Positions 1 through 8,420 of a stretch of DNA of 64,000 bases are shown piece by piece. A program made the position numbers and the translations under genes. The notes beneath the pieces were generated by a model. The model worked only from the letters and a program-made list of their open reading frames with translations, had not been told where the DNA came from and ran no database searches. Source of the stretch: Erysipelotrichaceae bacterium (GTDB lineage: Bacteria; Bacillota_I; Bacilli_A; Erysipelotrichales; Erysipelotrichaceae); assembly GCA_020026035.1 (NCBI GenBank), contig JAHHRC010000001.1:16071-80070 (forward strand), written 5' to 3'. The number at the start of each line of letters is the position of its first letter. Within the stretch, counting starts at the first letter, position 1.

Positions 1-645
1 AAACAATACATCATGCTTTTGCACAACTGCCGCAAGTTCTGGTTCGATTTCCTTCATGCGTTGCGGTAATTCACTAATCACCGCATGTTTCAATCGTTCA
101 TTCAAAACGTTACAACAACTTTCGATATCTTGTAGTGTGACTGTTTGGTCAAAATGGAACTTTCGCGTTTCCGTATGCCCGGTGTTTGTAATAAAGATAC
201 AAACGGCATTGCAGTCATCAATCGGAAACAGTTTGATATGTTCTAGTGTTTGCCTAGACGCATCCGGCCCGATTGCACCGGTAGTCATGTTTGTCATCTC
301 CGATATAATTTGGCAACTCTGACGAACTGCCTCTTCGATATTCAAATTCGAAAGATCGAAGGCATCCTTGATGGCAATTTCCATCTTCGTGTCTAAGCAC
401 GAATCATGAAGTAAATTCTCGCAATAGAACTTATAGCCATCGGTACTAGGAATACGACCAGATGACGTATGTGTCTTTTCGAGATACCCCAACTCTTCAA
501 GTACTTGCATATCGTTACGAATGGTCGCACTTGAATATGGAACGTGATACTTTTGCTTCAGCGTTTTTGATCCAACAGGCTCGGCTGTTTGAATATATTC
601 TTCAACAATCGCCCGAAAGATTGAAATCCTTCTTGGTGTAAGCAT
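1..645 (-). CDS. hrcA: Heat-inducible transcription repressor HrcA (3' end outside window)
   Basis: Repressor of class I heat-shock genes; binds CIRCE operators as a dimer and is activated by GroEL. The reading frame is open from an ATG at 645 to the window edge, so the C-terminus is missing. The N-terminus reads MLTPRRISIFRAIVEEYIQ, followed by a winged-helix segment containing EPVGSKTL and SSATIRNDM, both typical of HrcA. The start follows an excellent ribosome site (AAGGAGGTGACC, minus strand of 649-660). A sigma-A promoter and two CIRCE elements lie just upstream, which supports the identification and autoregulation. grpE-dnaK would normally follow, but that lies beyond the window. Confidence 0.95.
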   Translation of the reverse strand, partial: MLTPRRISIFRAIVEEYIQTAEPVGSKTLKQKYHVPYSSATIRNDMQVLEELGYLEKTHTSSGRIPSTDGYKFYCENLLHDSCLDTKMEIAIKDAFDLSNLNIEEAVRQSCQIISEMTNMTTGAIGPDASRQTLEHIKLFPIDDCNAVCIFITNTGHTETRKFHFDQTVTLQDIESCCNVLNERLKHAVISELPQRMKEIEPELAAVVQKHDVLF

Positions 646-687
646 GTTGGTCACCTCCTTTAGCAATCTACCTCCATGACTGCTAAC

Positions 688-716
688 AGTATAGTCCATA
701 CCATTAGCACTGTCAA
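688..716 (-). promoter_or_regulatory. Sigma-A promoter of hrcA
   Basis: On the minus strand TTGACA (711-716) and TATACT (688-693) are separated by exactly 17 bp, about 40 bp upstream of the hrcA ATG. The -35 box lies inside the proximal CIRCE element, so HrcA binding would block RNA polymerase. Confidence 0.88.
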
Positions 717-730
717 TGCTAGAGTGATAA
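704..730. promoter_or_regulatory. CIRCE operator, proximal copy
   Basis: TTAGCACTG, 9 bp, then GAGTGATAA. This matches the consensus TTAGCACTC-N9-GAGTGCTAA with one mismatch in each arm. It overlaps the hrcA -35 box. Confidence 0.85.
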
Positions 731-838
731 ATTGTTGCAAGATTCCAATAAAATAAAACATCCAACCAAATACAAAAACACCGATAATCAACACACTTTT
801 CAACATACAAAATCGAGTACCTAACGCTAATAAAAAAA

Positions 839-865
839 TTAGCACTCTACCACTTAAAGTGCTAA
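839..865. promoter_or_regulatory. CIRCE operator, distal copy
   Basis: TTAGCACTC, 9 bp, then AAGTGCTAA. There is one mismatch to consensus. It lies 108 bp upstream of the proximal copy, directly after the coaD terminator. I see no convincing promoter next to it. Confidence 0.85.
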
Positions 866-866
866 A

Positions 867-894
867 AAGAGAAAAAGAGCGCATCCAAACGCTC
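867..894 (-). terminator. Rho-independent terminator of coaD operon
   Basis: Minus-strand hairpin GAGCG / CGCTC with an 8-nt loop followed by TTTTTCTCTTTTT, starting 4 nt after the coaD stop. Confidence 0.75.
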
Positions 895-897
895 CCC

Positions 898-1392
898 TTA
901 TCGATGGAATTCTACCATCTTATCTTCTACTTCTTTGACAATCACACTTGGTAAGAAGGCTTTGATATCCCCCTTGTTCAAGGCAATCTCTTTGACAACC
1001 GAACTACTCAAGAAGGAATACTTTGGTTTCGCAATTAAGAATAAGGTTTCAATCTCATGATTTAACATAAGATTCGCCGTTGCTTGTTGCAACTCATATT
1101 CATAATCGGATACGGCACGAATACCACGAATAATCGCATTCGCACCGACCTTCTTTGCATAATCAACCGTTAGACCACTACCAATAACAACCGATACATT
1201 GTTTACACCTTCTAAACTTTCAATCGATTCTTCAATCATCCGCTTTCGATCTTCTACAGAAAACGCACAGGTCTTTCTAGGATTATGCATAATCATCACA
1301 ACCACTTCATCAAACATTCGACTTGCACGTTCAATGATATCTAAATGTCCTAAGGTAATTGGATCAAAGGACCCTGGATAACAAGCTTTCAT
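898..1392 (-). CDS. coaD: Phosphopantetheine adenylyltransferase
   Basis: Fourth step of coenzyme A synthesis: transfers AMP from ATP to 4'-phosphopantetheine in the cytoplasm. 164 residues, the usual length. The N-terminus MKACYPGSFDPITLGHLDII carries the nucleotidyltransferase motif (T-x-GH class), and the C-terminal half has FLSSSVVKEIA, equivalent to the ISSTxVR/K motif. It starts 2 nt after rsmD ends, so it is co-transcribed with rsmD and the SEDS gene. The rsmD-coaD pair is conserved in many Bacillota. coaE of the same pathway is also in this window (10653-11276). Confidence 0.96.
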   Translation of the reverse strand: MKACYPGSFDPITLGHLDIIERASRMFDEVVVMIMHNPRKTCAFSVEDRKRMIEESIESLEGVNNVSVVIGSGLTVDYAKKVGANAIIRGIRAVSDYEYELQQATANLMLNHEIETLFLIAKPKYSFLSSSVVKEIALNKGDIKAFLPSVIVKEVEDKMVEFHR

Positions 1393-1394
1393 AA

Positions 1395-1952
1395 CTAATC
1401 ATTCTTCTTTCTATAATAGGTAACCTTACTAATGCCATATGTCGCAACTTTTACCATTGTAAGATCTGCCACTTCTTCATCATATACATCTTCTTTTAAC
1501 GATTCGACAATCACCACTGCCCCATCGTTCAATAAATCAAGCTCACAAAGCTTCTTCATGACTTTCTGATTCTTTTCTTTTGCGTATGGTGGATCTAAAT
1601 ATACTAAATCAAACTTCATATCTTTCTTGCTTAATAGATTCAAAAGCTTCATATCACTGACCGCATACACCTTACAGCGATCTTCCACCTTCAACTTATT
1701 CACATTACTCAAAATCACTTTATACGCATCACGACTCATATCATTCAATACCGCAAACCTACAGCCTCGACTCAACGCCTCTAAGCCAACCGCTCCACTT
1801 CCTGCATATACATCTAAGAAGTTTCCACCGTCAAAGAAGCCACCAAGACTTGAAAACACAGCTTCTCTTACTTTATCTAACGTTGGTCTTGTGTTTGTTC
1901 CTTTTAAGGTTTCTAGCTTTCTAGAACCAAACTCACCTGCTACGATTCTCAT
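1395..1952 (-). CDS. rsmD: 16S rRNA (guanine(966)-N(2))-methyltransferase RsmD
   Basis: SAM-dependent methyltransferase acting on G966 of 16S rRNA in the small subunit. 185 residues. Visible motifs are the N-terminal MRIVAGEFGSRKLETLKG, the SAM-binding loop LDVYAGSGAVGLEALSRG, and the catalytic LDPPY motif of N-methyltransferases (YLDPPYAKEK). The ATG overlaps the end of the upstream SEDS gene by 4 nt, implying translational coupling, and coaD follows immediately. Confidence 0.95.
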   Translation of the reverse strand: MRIVAGEFGSRKLETLKGTNTRPTLDKVREAVFSSLGGFFDGGNFLDVYAGSGAVGLEALSRGCRFAVLNDMSRDAYKVILSNVNKLKVEDRCKVYAVSDMKLLNLLSKKDMKFDLVYLDPPYAKEKNQKVMKKLCELDLLNDGAVVIVESLKEDVYDEEVADLTMVKVATYGISKVTYYRKKND

Positions 1953-3232
1953 ACAATCTCTCCATTTTTATATTGCCGAATAACGGCTTGGGCAATTCCA
2001 ATCGCAATCATCGTTGATAATAACGATGTACCACCAGAAGAAATCATCAATAACGGAATCCCCGTCAAAGGAACCGCCGCTGTTACACCACCTACATTAA
2101 ACACAAAGTGAATCGCAATATAGGAAGCCGTTCCAACAAGAATCATTCTTCCCTTTTCATTCTTCATCTTCGCCGCATACGAATACAACCGATACACCAG
2201 TGTTGCATACAATAGGAAGATACAGAAGAAGCCAACAAAGCCAACTTCTTCAACGGTAATTGCAAGAATAAAGTCCGTTGTACGTGCTGGGAATACGTAA
2301 TACTTCGACAATGACTTTCCATAGCCACTACCAATCAACCCACCACGGGCTTGGGCAATCAAAGAGTTTGCAATGTGCATCGAGTCTTTAAACATATCCC
2401 CAAACGGCAAAGCACACGATTCAAAGCGTGCCATCTGGTAAGGCTTTAACCGTCCTAAGTTTACAACGAATCCAACACCCCAAGGTGTCGATAATATGTA
2501 TCCTGCAATAAAGGCAAAGATGGCAAGAATGGCCAACGACTTTTGCCAAAAGACAAGCAATGGATGATCTGGCACAAACAAACATGCTAAGGCAATCAAA
2601 CAAAGAACCATCATCGACCCAAAGTCAGACTGCGCAAACAAGATAATGCCCGCAAAAATAACAATGATCAAAAGTGGTGTTGAAACATACTTCAAACGAA
2701 TCATCATCCGCTCTTTAAAGCTATCGGTTGTATAGTAGCGTCTAGGAACTGGCGCTTTGCGATCTCCTAAGTTCGCTGCCATCACTAGAATTGTCATAAC
2801 TTTCGCAAACTCGGATGGTTGAATCGAAAAGCTACCAAAATAAATCCATGCCTTCGCCCCCGCATTTGCAGTAAACATCAAAGGGACTATCAATAGAAAG
2901 ATTTGCGCCCATACAAGCTTCAAAAACAAATCCGTCGATAAAAATCGTAAGGTAAAAAAGCGTTCCATAAGCTTCAAAGCTACAATTCCAATCAATGCCA
3001 TGAAGGATTGTTTAAACAACACATTCGTAACACCAATTTCTTGAATCGAGGCCGATACATTCATTGAGGCACTCATAACCGCAAAAATTCCAATCACCGC
3101 AATCACAATGGTCACAATCTGAATCGTCGCATCACAGCCATTTGGCAATAAGAAGTTTTGTAAATTCCATTTTTGTTTCTGTCGTCGAGCAGGTCTTTTC
3201 CCTACCGAAACTTGTTTTCTTCGTCTATTCAT
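1949..3232 (-). CDS. ftsW: SEDS-family peptidoglycan glycosyltransferase (FtsW/RodA/SpoVE)
   Basis: Polytopic membrane glycosyltransferase that polymerises lipid II together with a class B PBP. 427 residues with about ten hydrophobic segments after a very basic, cytoplasmic N-terminus (RRRKQ, RRQKQK). Conserved SEDS stretches are visible: SIQPSEFAK, the large loop ending ARGGLIGSGYG, TDFILAITVEEVGFVG, and the C-terminal SGGTSLL. FtsW versus RodA cannot be settled from the sequence alone; the order before rsmD-coaD and the SGGTS ending favour a division-type FtsW. The gene is first in a three-gene operon with rsmD and coaD and is divergent from def. Confidence 0.88.
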   Translation of the reverse strand: MNRRRKQVSVGKRPARRQKQKWNLQNFLLPNGCDATIQIVTIVIAVIGIFAVMSASMNVSASIQEIGVTNVLFKQSFMALIGIVALKLMERFFTLRFLSTDLFLKLVWAQIFLLIVPLMFTANAGAKAWIYFGSFSIQPSEFAKVMTILVMAANLGDRKAPVPRRYYTTDSFKERMMIRLKYVSTPLLIIVIFAGIILFAQSDFGSMMVLCLIALACLFVPDHPLLVFWQKSLAILAIFAFIAGYILSTPWGVGFVVNLGRLKPYQMARFESCALPFGDMFKDSMHIANSLIAQARGGLIGSGYGKSLSKYYVFPARTTDFILAITVEEVGFVGFFCIFLLYATLVYRLYSYAAKMKNEKGRMILVGTASYIAIHFVFNVGGVTAAVPLTGIPLLMISSGGTSLLSTMIAIGIAQAVIRQYKNGEIV

Positions 3233-3330
3233 GTTGTTAGTTTACAACATTCCTTCACATTAGAAAAGGCACATAAAATACACGTTTCCAAACTATTTCA
3301 AATTGAAAACGCATTCAAAGGCATTCTTTT

Positions 3331-3359
3331 TTGACTTATGCTTTGTTCTTGCTTAATAT
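3331..3359 (+). promoter_or_regulatory. Promoter of def
   Basis: TTGACT (3331-3336), 17-bp spacer, TAATAT (3354-3359), ending 16 bp before the def ATG. The def leader is therefore very short. Confidence 0.75.
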
Positions 3360-3375
3360 AGTCATGAGGTAAAGT

Positions 3376-3942
3376 ATGTTAATCAATAATAAGACAATTA
3401 TCAAAGACAATGATCCATTGATCAGACGTAAAAGTGAAAAAGTCGCTCTTCCTTTATCAAATGAAGACGAAACTCTTTTAAGAGAAATGTATGAATATGT
3501 AAAAAACTCAACCGATGAAGAACTTGCAAAGAAGCTAGACCTTCGTCCAGCGGTTGGCCTATCTGCCATTCAAGTTGGTGTTCCAAAGCAACTAACCGCC
3601 ATCATCTTGCATGACTTAGACGCAAACGGAAATGAAATCGTAACGGAATACATGCTTGCAAATCCACGCATCGTATCAAAGTCCGTACAACCTGCCTACT
3701 TACAAACCGGTGAAGGTTGTCTATCGGTTGATCAAGACCACCAAGGATTTGTCGTACGCCATGCCCGTGTTACAGTCAAAGGCTATGACTTAATCCAAGA
3801 CAAAGAAATTACCATTCGTGCCCGTGGCTATTTAGCGATTGTATTACAGCACGAACTCGACCACTTCGATGGAACCTTGTTCTACGATCACATTGATCCA
3901 AAACAACCATATCCATTGATTCGTGACGCAATGGTCATTTAA
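3376..3942 (+). CDS. def: Peptide deformylase
   Basis: Metalloenzyme removing the formyl group from nascent N-terminal methionine. 188 residues, matching the longer class 2 enzymes of Gram-positive bacteria. All three signature motifs are present: GLSAIQVG (motif 1), EGCLSV (motif 2, Cys metal ligand) and QHELDH (motif 3, HExxH-type His ligands and catalytic Glu). The start is supported by GAGGT 7 nt upstream and a close promoter. It is followed by rnjA with a separate promoter in between. Confidence 0.97.
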   Translation: MLINNKTIIKDNDPLIRRKSEKVALPLSNEDETLLREMYEYVKNSTDEELAKKLDLRPAVGLSAIQVGVPKQLTAIILHDLDANGNEIVTEYMLANPRIVSKSVQPAYLQTGEGCLSVDQDHQGFVVRHARVTVKGYDLIQDKEITIRARGYLAIVLQHELDHFDGTLFYDHIDPKQPYPLIRDAMVI

Positions 3943-3965
3943 CAACAATTTTGCGAATACTATGT

Positions 3966-4028
3966 AATTGATGCTTGTACAACGTGATTCGTGTTATAAT
4001 CCTAGTACAGGATACAGCATCAATTTTT
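3966..4028 (+). promoter_or_regulatory. rnjA promoter enclosed in a long inverted repeat
   Basis: An extended -10 box (TGT followed by TATAAT at 3995-4000) lies inside a perfect 10-bp inverted repeat, AATTGATGCT (3966-3975) and AGCATCAATT (4016-4025). An inner GTAC pair (3977-3980 and 4005-4008) is also present. The right arm is followed by T residues, so the whole element could also terminate def transcription. Confidence 0.6.
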
Positions 4029-4076
4029 ATTTGCTCGTACAAAACAATCTAATGAATAAAGAGGTAACCTATAATT

Positions 4077-5903
4077 ATGGAAAAGAAACAAACAAAGCGC
4101 ACAAACCGCACGGCGCATTATTCACGTGTGGTCAAGCCAACGTTAGAAGCACAAGAAATCAATCGTAAAACCGATACCCTTGTCTATGCGTTAGGTGGAC
4201 TTGGACATGTTGGAATGAACATGTACTGTATTGAACACAACGATGAAATCTTAGTCATCGACTGTGGAATCCTATTCCCAGAAGACGACCTACTTGGTGT
4301 AGACTATGTCATTCCTGACTACACCTACTTAATTCAAAACCAAAATAAAATCAAAGCGTTGATTATCACCCACGGTCATGAAGACCATATCGGTGGTATT
4401 CCATTTATCTTAAAGAAAATTCGCATCAAGGACATCTACGCTCCTCGCTTTGCGAAATGCTTAATTGAACGTAAATTAGAAGAACATCGCATGAGCCGTC
4501 TTGTGAAGATTCATGAAATCACAGGGGATTCAAGAATCCGTACAAAACACTTTAACATCGGCTTCTTCGACACCGTTCACTCCATTCCAGATTCACTTGG
4601 TGTCATTATCAATACACCAAATGGAAGAATCGTAGAAACCGGTGACTTTAAGTTCGACTTAACACCAATTGGACGTAACGCAGACTATCAAAAGATGGCC
4701 TACATTGGACAAGTCGGTGTCACTCTATTAATGAGTGATTCCACCAACTCCTCAGTTCCAGGCTTCTCCATTTCTGAACAAAAAGTAGCACGTACAATCG
4801 TTGATCAAATGCGTAAGACACCAGGACGAATCATCGTTTCTACCTTCGCATCGAACGTATTACGTTTAAATCAAATCTTAGAAGCAGCTGTTGCGGTTGG
4901 TCGTAAGATTGCCGTCTTTGGTCGTTCCATGCAAAATGTCTTAGAAATTGGTCAAAAGCTAGGTGTTATTAACATTGCCAAACAAAACTTTATTTCTGGT
5001 AATGAACTAAACACCCTACCAGCCAATAAGATCTGTATTGTATGTACCGGATCACAAGGGGAACCAATGGCCGCTCTTTCAAGAATTGCCAACGGTACAC
5101 ACCGCTTTATTAAGATTATTCCAGGAGATACAGTTCTCTTCTCCTCTTCACCAATTCCAGGTAATGGCCAATCGGTATCCGCGATTGTAAACCAATTAAC
5201 AAGAGTTGGTGCAAACGTAGTTGAAAACTCAGCTCTTAACTCCTTCCACACAACAGGACATGCGCCTCAGGAAGAACAAAAGTTAATGTTGAATCTTATT
5301 AAGCCTGCCTACTTTATGCCAGTGCATGGTGAATTCAAGATGCTTGTACAACATGCAAACACTGCCCAAGAAACAGGTGTTCCTAAGGAAAACTGCATGA
5401 TTTGTTCAAATGGAGACATTGTTGTATTACGTAATCAAACATGCTTTATTGGCAATGAACGCATTCAAACAGATGCCATCTATGTCGATGGAAAAGACGC
5501 TACGGGTCTTTCTACTTCGGTTATTAAGGATCGTCAAATCCTTGCTGATTCTGGTTTAGTATCTGTTATTGTAACAATCGATTCTCGATACAATAAGATC
5601 CTATGCCGCCCTACGATTGTATCCCGTGGCTTTGTGTATCTAAAAGACAACCAAGCCCTATTAAAGGATGCAGAACTTGTGGTGTATGATGCCCTTAAAA
5701 AGAAAATGCAACAACGCACAACCTTTGGGGAATTGAAGAATTGTATTCGTACTTCTCTTGAACCATATCTATTCAAGAAGACAAACCGTAATCCAATTGT
5801 CATTCCGGTTATTCTTAACCAAAAGGCAGCGATGGAAGAATTACGAGCTCGTTCAGCTGCGCGTAAACCAAGTAAACCAACAAAGGAAGCTAAGAAGGTC
5901 TAA
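4077..5903 (+). CDS. rnjA: Ribonuclease J
   Basis: Metallo-beta-lactamase/beta-CASP ribonuclease with endonuclease and 5'-3' exonuclease activity, central to mRNA decay and rRNA maturation in Bacillota. 608 residues; a lysine/arginine-rich N-terminus precedes the catalytic domain. The zinc motif HGHEDHIGG is at about residues 98-106. Downstream features include the metal-binding ETGDFKFD, beta-CASP motifs (STFASN, TGSQGEP, and HTTGHAPQEE at about 397), and a C-terminal domain with a basic tail (ARKPSKPTKEAKK). Weak ribosome site GAGGT. Only one RNase J gene is visible here; whether it corresponds to J1 or J2 is not determined. Confidence 0.95.
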   Translation: MEKKQTKRTNRTAHYSRVVKPTLEAQEINRKTDTLVYALGGLGHVGMNMYCIEHNDEILVIDCGILFPEDDLLGVDYVIPDYTYLIQNQNKIKALIITHGHEDHIGGIPFILKKIRIKDIYAPRFAKCLIERKLEEHRMSRLVKIHEITGDSRIRTKHFNIGFFDTVHSIPDSLGVIINTPNGRIVETGDFKFDLTPIGRNADYQKMAYIGQVGVTLLMSDSTNSSVPGFSISEQKVARTIVDQMRKTPGRIIVSTFASNVLRLNQILEAAVAVGRKIAVFGRSMQNVLEIGQKLGVINIAKQNFISGNELNTLPANKICIVCTGSQGEPMAALSRIANGTHRFIKIIPGDTVLFSSSPIPGNGQSVSAIVNQLTRVGANVVENSALNSFHTTGHAPQEEQKLMLNLIKPAYFMPVHGEFKMLVQHANTAQETGVPKENCMICSNGDIVVLRNQTCFIGNERIQTDAIYVDGKDATGLSTSVIKDRQILADSGLVSVIVTIDSRYNKILCRPTIVSRGFVYLKDNQALLKDAELVVYDALKKKMQQRTTFGELKNCIRTSLEPYLFKKTNRNPIVIPVILNQKAAMEELRARSAARKPSKPTKEAKKV

Positions 5904-5922
5904 TCGACCTTCTTTTTGTTTT
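5894..5922 (+). terminator. Terminator of rnjA
   Basis: Hairpin GAAGGTC / GACCTTC with a 5-nt loop that includes the rnjA stop codon, followed by TTTTTGTTTT. Confidence 0.85.
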
Positions 5923-5930
5923 GCCCAAAA

Positions 5931-5956
5931 GAAAAAAGCCACTCGATTGAGTGACT
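5931..5956 (-). terminator. Terminator of the dnaI-pfkA-pyk run
   Basis: Minus-strand 8-bp stem AGTCACTC / GAGTGGCT (one G-T pair) with a 4-nt loop, then TTTTTT. It lies just after pyk and converges with the rnjA terminator. Confidence 0.85.
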
Positions 5957-5968
5957 TTGAGAATCAAA

Positions 5969-7405
5969 TTACTTTACTTGGATGATCTTCATCATGTTCG
6001 CTGATCCTTCACCTGTTGGATATCCAGCAGTTAGAATGATCAATTGACCAGGTTCGATTCCGTATTCCTTTGCGATTAGACAAGCTAAATCATCATCGTT
6101 TGTCATGTTGTTTTCAACTTCAGAATACACAGGAATTACACCCCAGTAGTTTTCAAGTTTACGTTGTGTTCCCTTAGTGAATGTAACAGCTAAGATTGGA
6201 ACATTTGGACGGAACTTGGAAATACGACGAGCTGTTGTACCACCTTGTGTGAAGGCAACAATCGCACCTACATTATCAAGAGACAATGCTGCATCCGAAA
6301 CGGAGATACCGATTGCGTCTTGGATTGTGTTTTGGCTAGATTGCTTAGAAATGCTTAGACGTCCCTTGTAGTCAAAGATTGCTTCTGCACCTTCAACAAT
6401 ACGAGCCATCATTGCACATGCTTCTACTGGGTATTCACCAGCTGCTGATTCAGCAGATAACATTACACAGTCAGAACCATCTAATACCGCATTACATACG
6501 TCAGATGCTTCGGCACGTGTACAACGTGGGTTTGTTGTCATAGAGTCAAGCATATGTGTTGCTGTAACAACTGGTTTACCCATAACGTTTGCCTTACGGA
6601 TAATAGCCTTTTGGTAGATTGGAACGTTTGCTGTAGGAATTTCTACACCTAAGTCACCACGAGCTACCATGACACCATCAGCTGCTTCTAGGATTTCATC
6701 AAGGTTATCGAATCCTTCTTGGTTTTCGATCTTGGCAATGATTTGGATCTTTGGCTTACCAGCTTCGATCAAAATCTTACGGATTTGGTTAACGTCAGAT
6801 GCGCGTCTTACGAAGGAAGCCGCAATGAAGTCAACGTCATTTTCAGCACCGAAACGAATGTCGGATAGGTCTTTTTCAGAAATGAAAGGCATGGATAGAC
6901 GTACACCTGGTACATTACATCCCTTCTTAGAACTAATTGGTCCGCTTACTTCAACACGGCACTTTAGTTCGTTTCCATCGTTTTCAAGAACAGTTAAACG
7001 CATTTTACCGTCGTTGATTAGGATGTAGTTGTTTGGACGAACGTCCGCAAACAATTCAGGACATGCAATGTGGAAACGTTCATGGTCACCAATGATTGGA
7101 GCCTTTTCTAGGTAAACGATTTCACCCTTCTTATAATTTTCTGAACCATTCTTGAATTCACCTAAACGGATTTCAGGTCCCTTTGTGTCTAGCATGATTG
7201 CTAAGTTGCGACCTTCTTTTGCACAAACTTCACGAACTAAGTTCATACGATTTAGGTGTTCTTCATGGCTTCCGTGTGAGAAGTTCAAACGAACAATGTT
7301 CATACCAGCATCCGCTAGTTCGGTAATTGTTTTGTAGTTATCACTGCTTGGTCCAATTGTGCAGATGATCTTTGTCTTCTTAAACAGGTGTGAATTTTTA
7401 GTCAT
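5969..7405 (-). CDS. pyk: Pyruvate kinase
   Basis: Last step of glycolysis: phosphoenolpyruvate + ADP to pyruvate + ATP. 478 residues, so it lacks the C-terminal PEP-utilizer extension of the Bacillus enzyme. Visible elements are KIICTIGPSS at the N-terminus, NFSHGSHEEH, the active-site signature IIAKIENQEG, and GVMVARGDLGVEIP with the catalytic region, then TATHMLDSM. It directly follows pfkA (22 nt), forming a glycolytic pair that controls the two regulated steps of lower glycolysis. Confidence 0.97.
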   Translation of the reverse strand: MTKNSHLFKKTKIICTIGPSSDNYKTITELADAGMNIVRLNFSHGSHEEHLNRMNLVREVCAKEGRNLAIMLDTKGPEIRLGEFKNGSENYKKGEIVYLEKAPIIGDHERFHIACPELFADVRPNNYILINDGKMRLTVLENDGNELKCRVEVSGPISSKKGCNVPGVRLSMPFISEKDLSDIRFGAENDVDFIAASFVRRASDVNQIRKILIEAGKPKIQIIAKIENQEGFDNLDEILEAADGVMVARGDLGVEIPTANVPIYQKAIIRKANVMGKPVVTATHMLDSMTTNPRCTRAEASDVCNAVLDGSDCVMLSAESAAGEYPVEACAMMARIVEGAEAIFDYKGRLSISKQSSQNTIQDAIGISVSDAALSLDNVGAIVAFTQGGTTARRISKFRPNVPILAVTFTKGTQRKLENYWGVIPVYSEVENNMTNDDDLACLIAKEYGIEPGQLIILTAGYPTGEGSANMMKIIQVK

Positions 7406-7427
7406 AATCTATCACTCTTTCTATATT

Positions 7428-8390
7428 TTAAACGAGACGATCAAATAAGCGATACAACCGCTTACGGCTTGAACGTGGTCTTTGCAATGCCTCTTCGATA
7501 GGCATTGACGCAATGTGGTTGTCAATGATGCCGACACATTGACCGCCGATTCCTTCCATCAGAAGGTCAACAGCTTTTTCGCCCATTTGGCTGGCTAACA
7601 TTCGGTCTTTCGACGTTGGAGATCCTCCACGTTGAATATGACCTAATACAGTCGCTCTACCAGAGAAGCCTGTTTGCAATGAAACTTTCTTTGCCAAATC
7701 ATCGACATCTGTGACCTTCTCTGAAATGATCACAATCGCATGATTCTTCTTGCACGCTTCGCCTAAATAACGAAGACGTTCCAACACTTCAAGTTCATCA
7801 TATCCAGTTTCTGGAGAGATTACCATTTCAGCACCACAGCTGATGGCTGTATACAGTGCTAAATCACCGCAACGGTTTCCCATTACTTCAACAATCGAGC
7901 AACGATGGTGAGAACTTGAGGTATCACGTAGCTTATCGACACATTCTACACATGTATTCAATGCCGTATCAAAACCAATTGTGAAATCCGTTCCCGGAAT
8001 ATCGTTATCAATTGTCCCTGGAAGTCCAATACAGTTAATGCCAAGCTTTGTTAAAGCAAGGGCACCACGATAACTTCCGTCTCCCCCAATTACAACCAGT
8101 GCATCGATTCCTGCATCTTGCAATTGACGGACGCAACGTTCTTGAATCTCTTTTTCTTTAAACTCTGGCAAACGAGCAGAACCTAACTTTGTTCCACCCT
8201 GGTCTAAGATGTCAGAAACATCTTTTCTTGTCAAAGGTTCAAAGTTTCCTTCTAGAAGGCCACGATAGCCATCACGAATTCCATAGACTTCAATCCCATT
8301 GCTTAATGCAACTCTAGTTACGGAGCGAATTGCTGCATTCATTCCCGGCGCATCTCCTCCGGATGTAAGAATACCAATTTTACGAACCAT
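7428..8390 (-). CDS. pfkA: ATP-dependent 6-phosphofructokinase
   Basis: Phosphorylates fructose 6-phosphate to fructose 1,6-bisphosphate. 320 residues, the size of the classic bacterial PfkA. Motifs: GILTSGGDAPGMNAAIR, GGDGSYRGA with the glycine after GGD that marks ATP (not PPi) use, PGTIDNDIPGTD with the catalytic Asp, and EVMGNRCGDLAL. It lies between dnaI and pyk in one apparent transcript. Confidence 0.97.
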   Translation of the reverse strand: MVRKIGILTSGGDAPGMNAAIRSVTRVALSNGIEVYGIRDGYRGLLEGNFEPLTRKDVSDILDQGGTKLGSARLPEFKEKEIQERCVRQLQDAGIDALVVIGGDGSYRGALALTKLGINCIGLPGTIDNDIPGTDFTIGFDTALNTCVECVDKLRDTSSSHHRCSIVEVMGNRCGDLALYTAISCGAEMVISPETGYDELEVLERLRYLGEACKKNHAIVIISEKVTDVDDLAKKVSLQTGFSGRATVLGHIQRGGSPTSKDRMLASQMGEKAVDLLMEGIGGQCVGIIDNHIASMPIEEALQRPRSSRKRLYRLFDRLV

Positions 8391-8420
8391 CTTTACCTCC
8401 TAGACTCAATAAGTCTAACA

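Noticed and set aside
660..884. Hydrophobic 74-codon open frame upstream of hrcA on the minus strand
   Set aside because: It contains both CIRCE elements, the hrcA promoter and the coaD terminator loop, so it is regulatory DNA. A weak AAGGGGAG before its ATG belongs to the terminator region.
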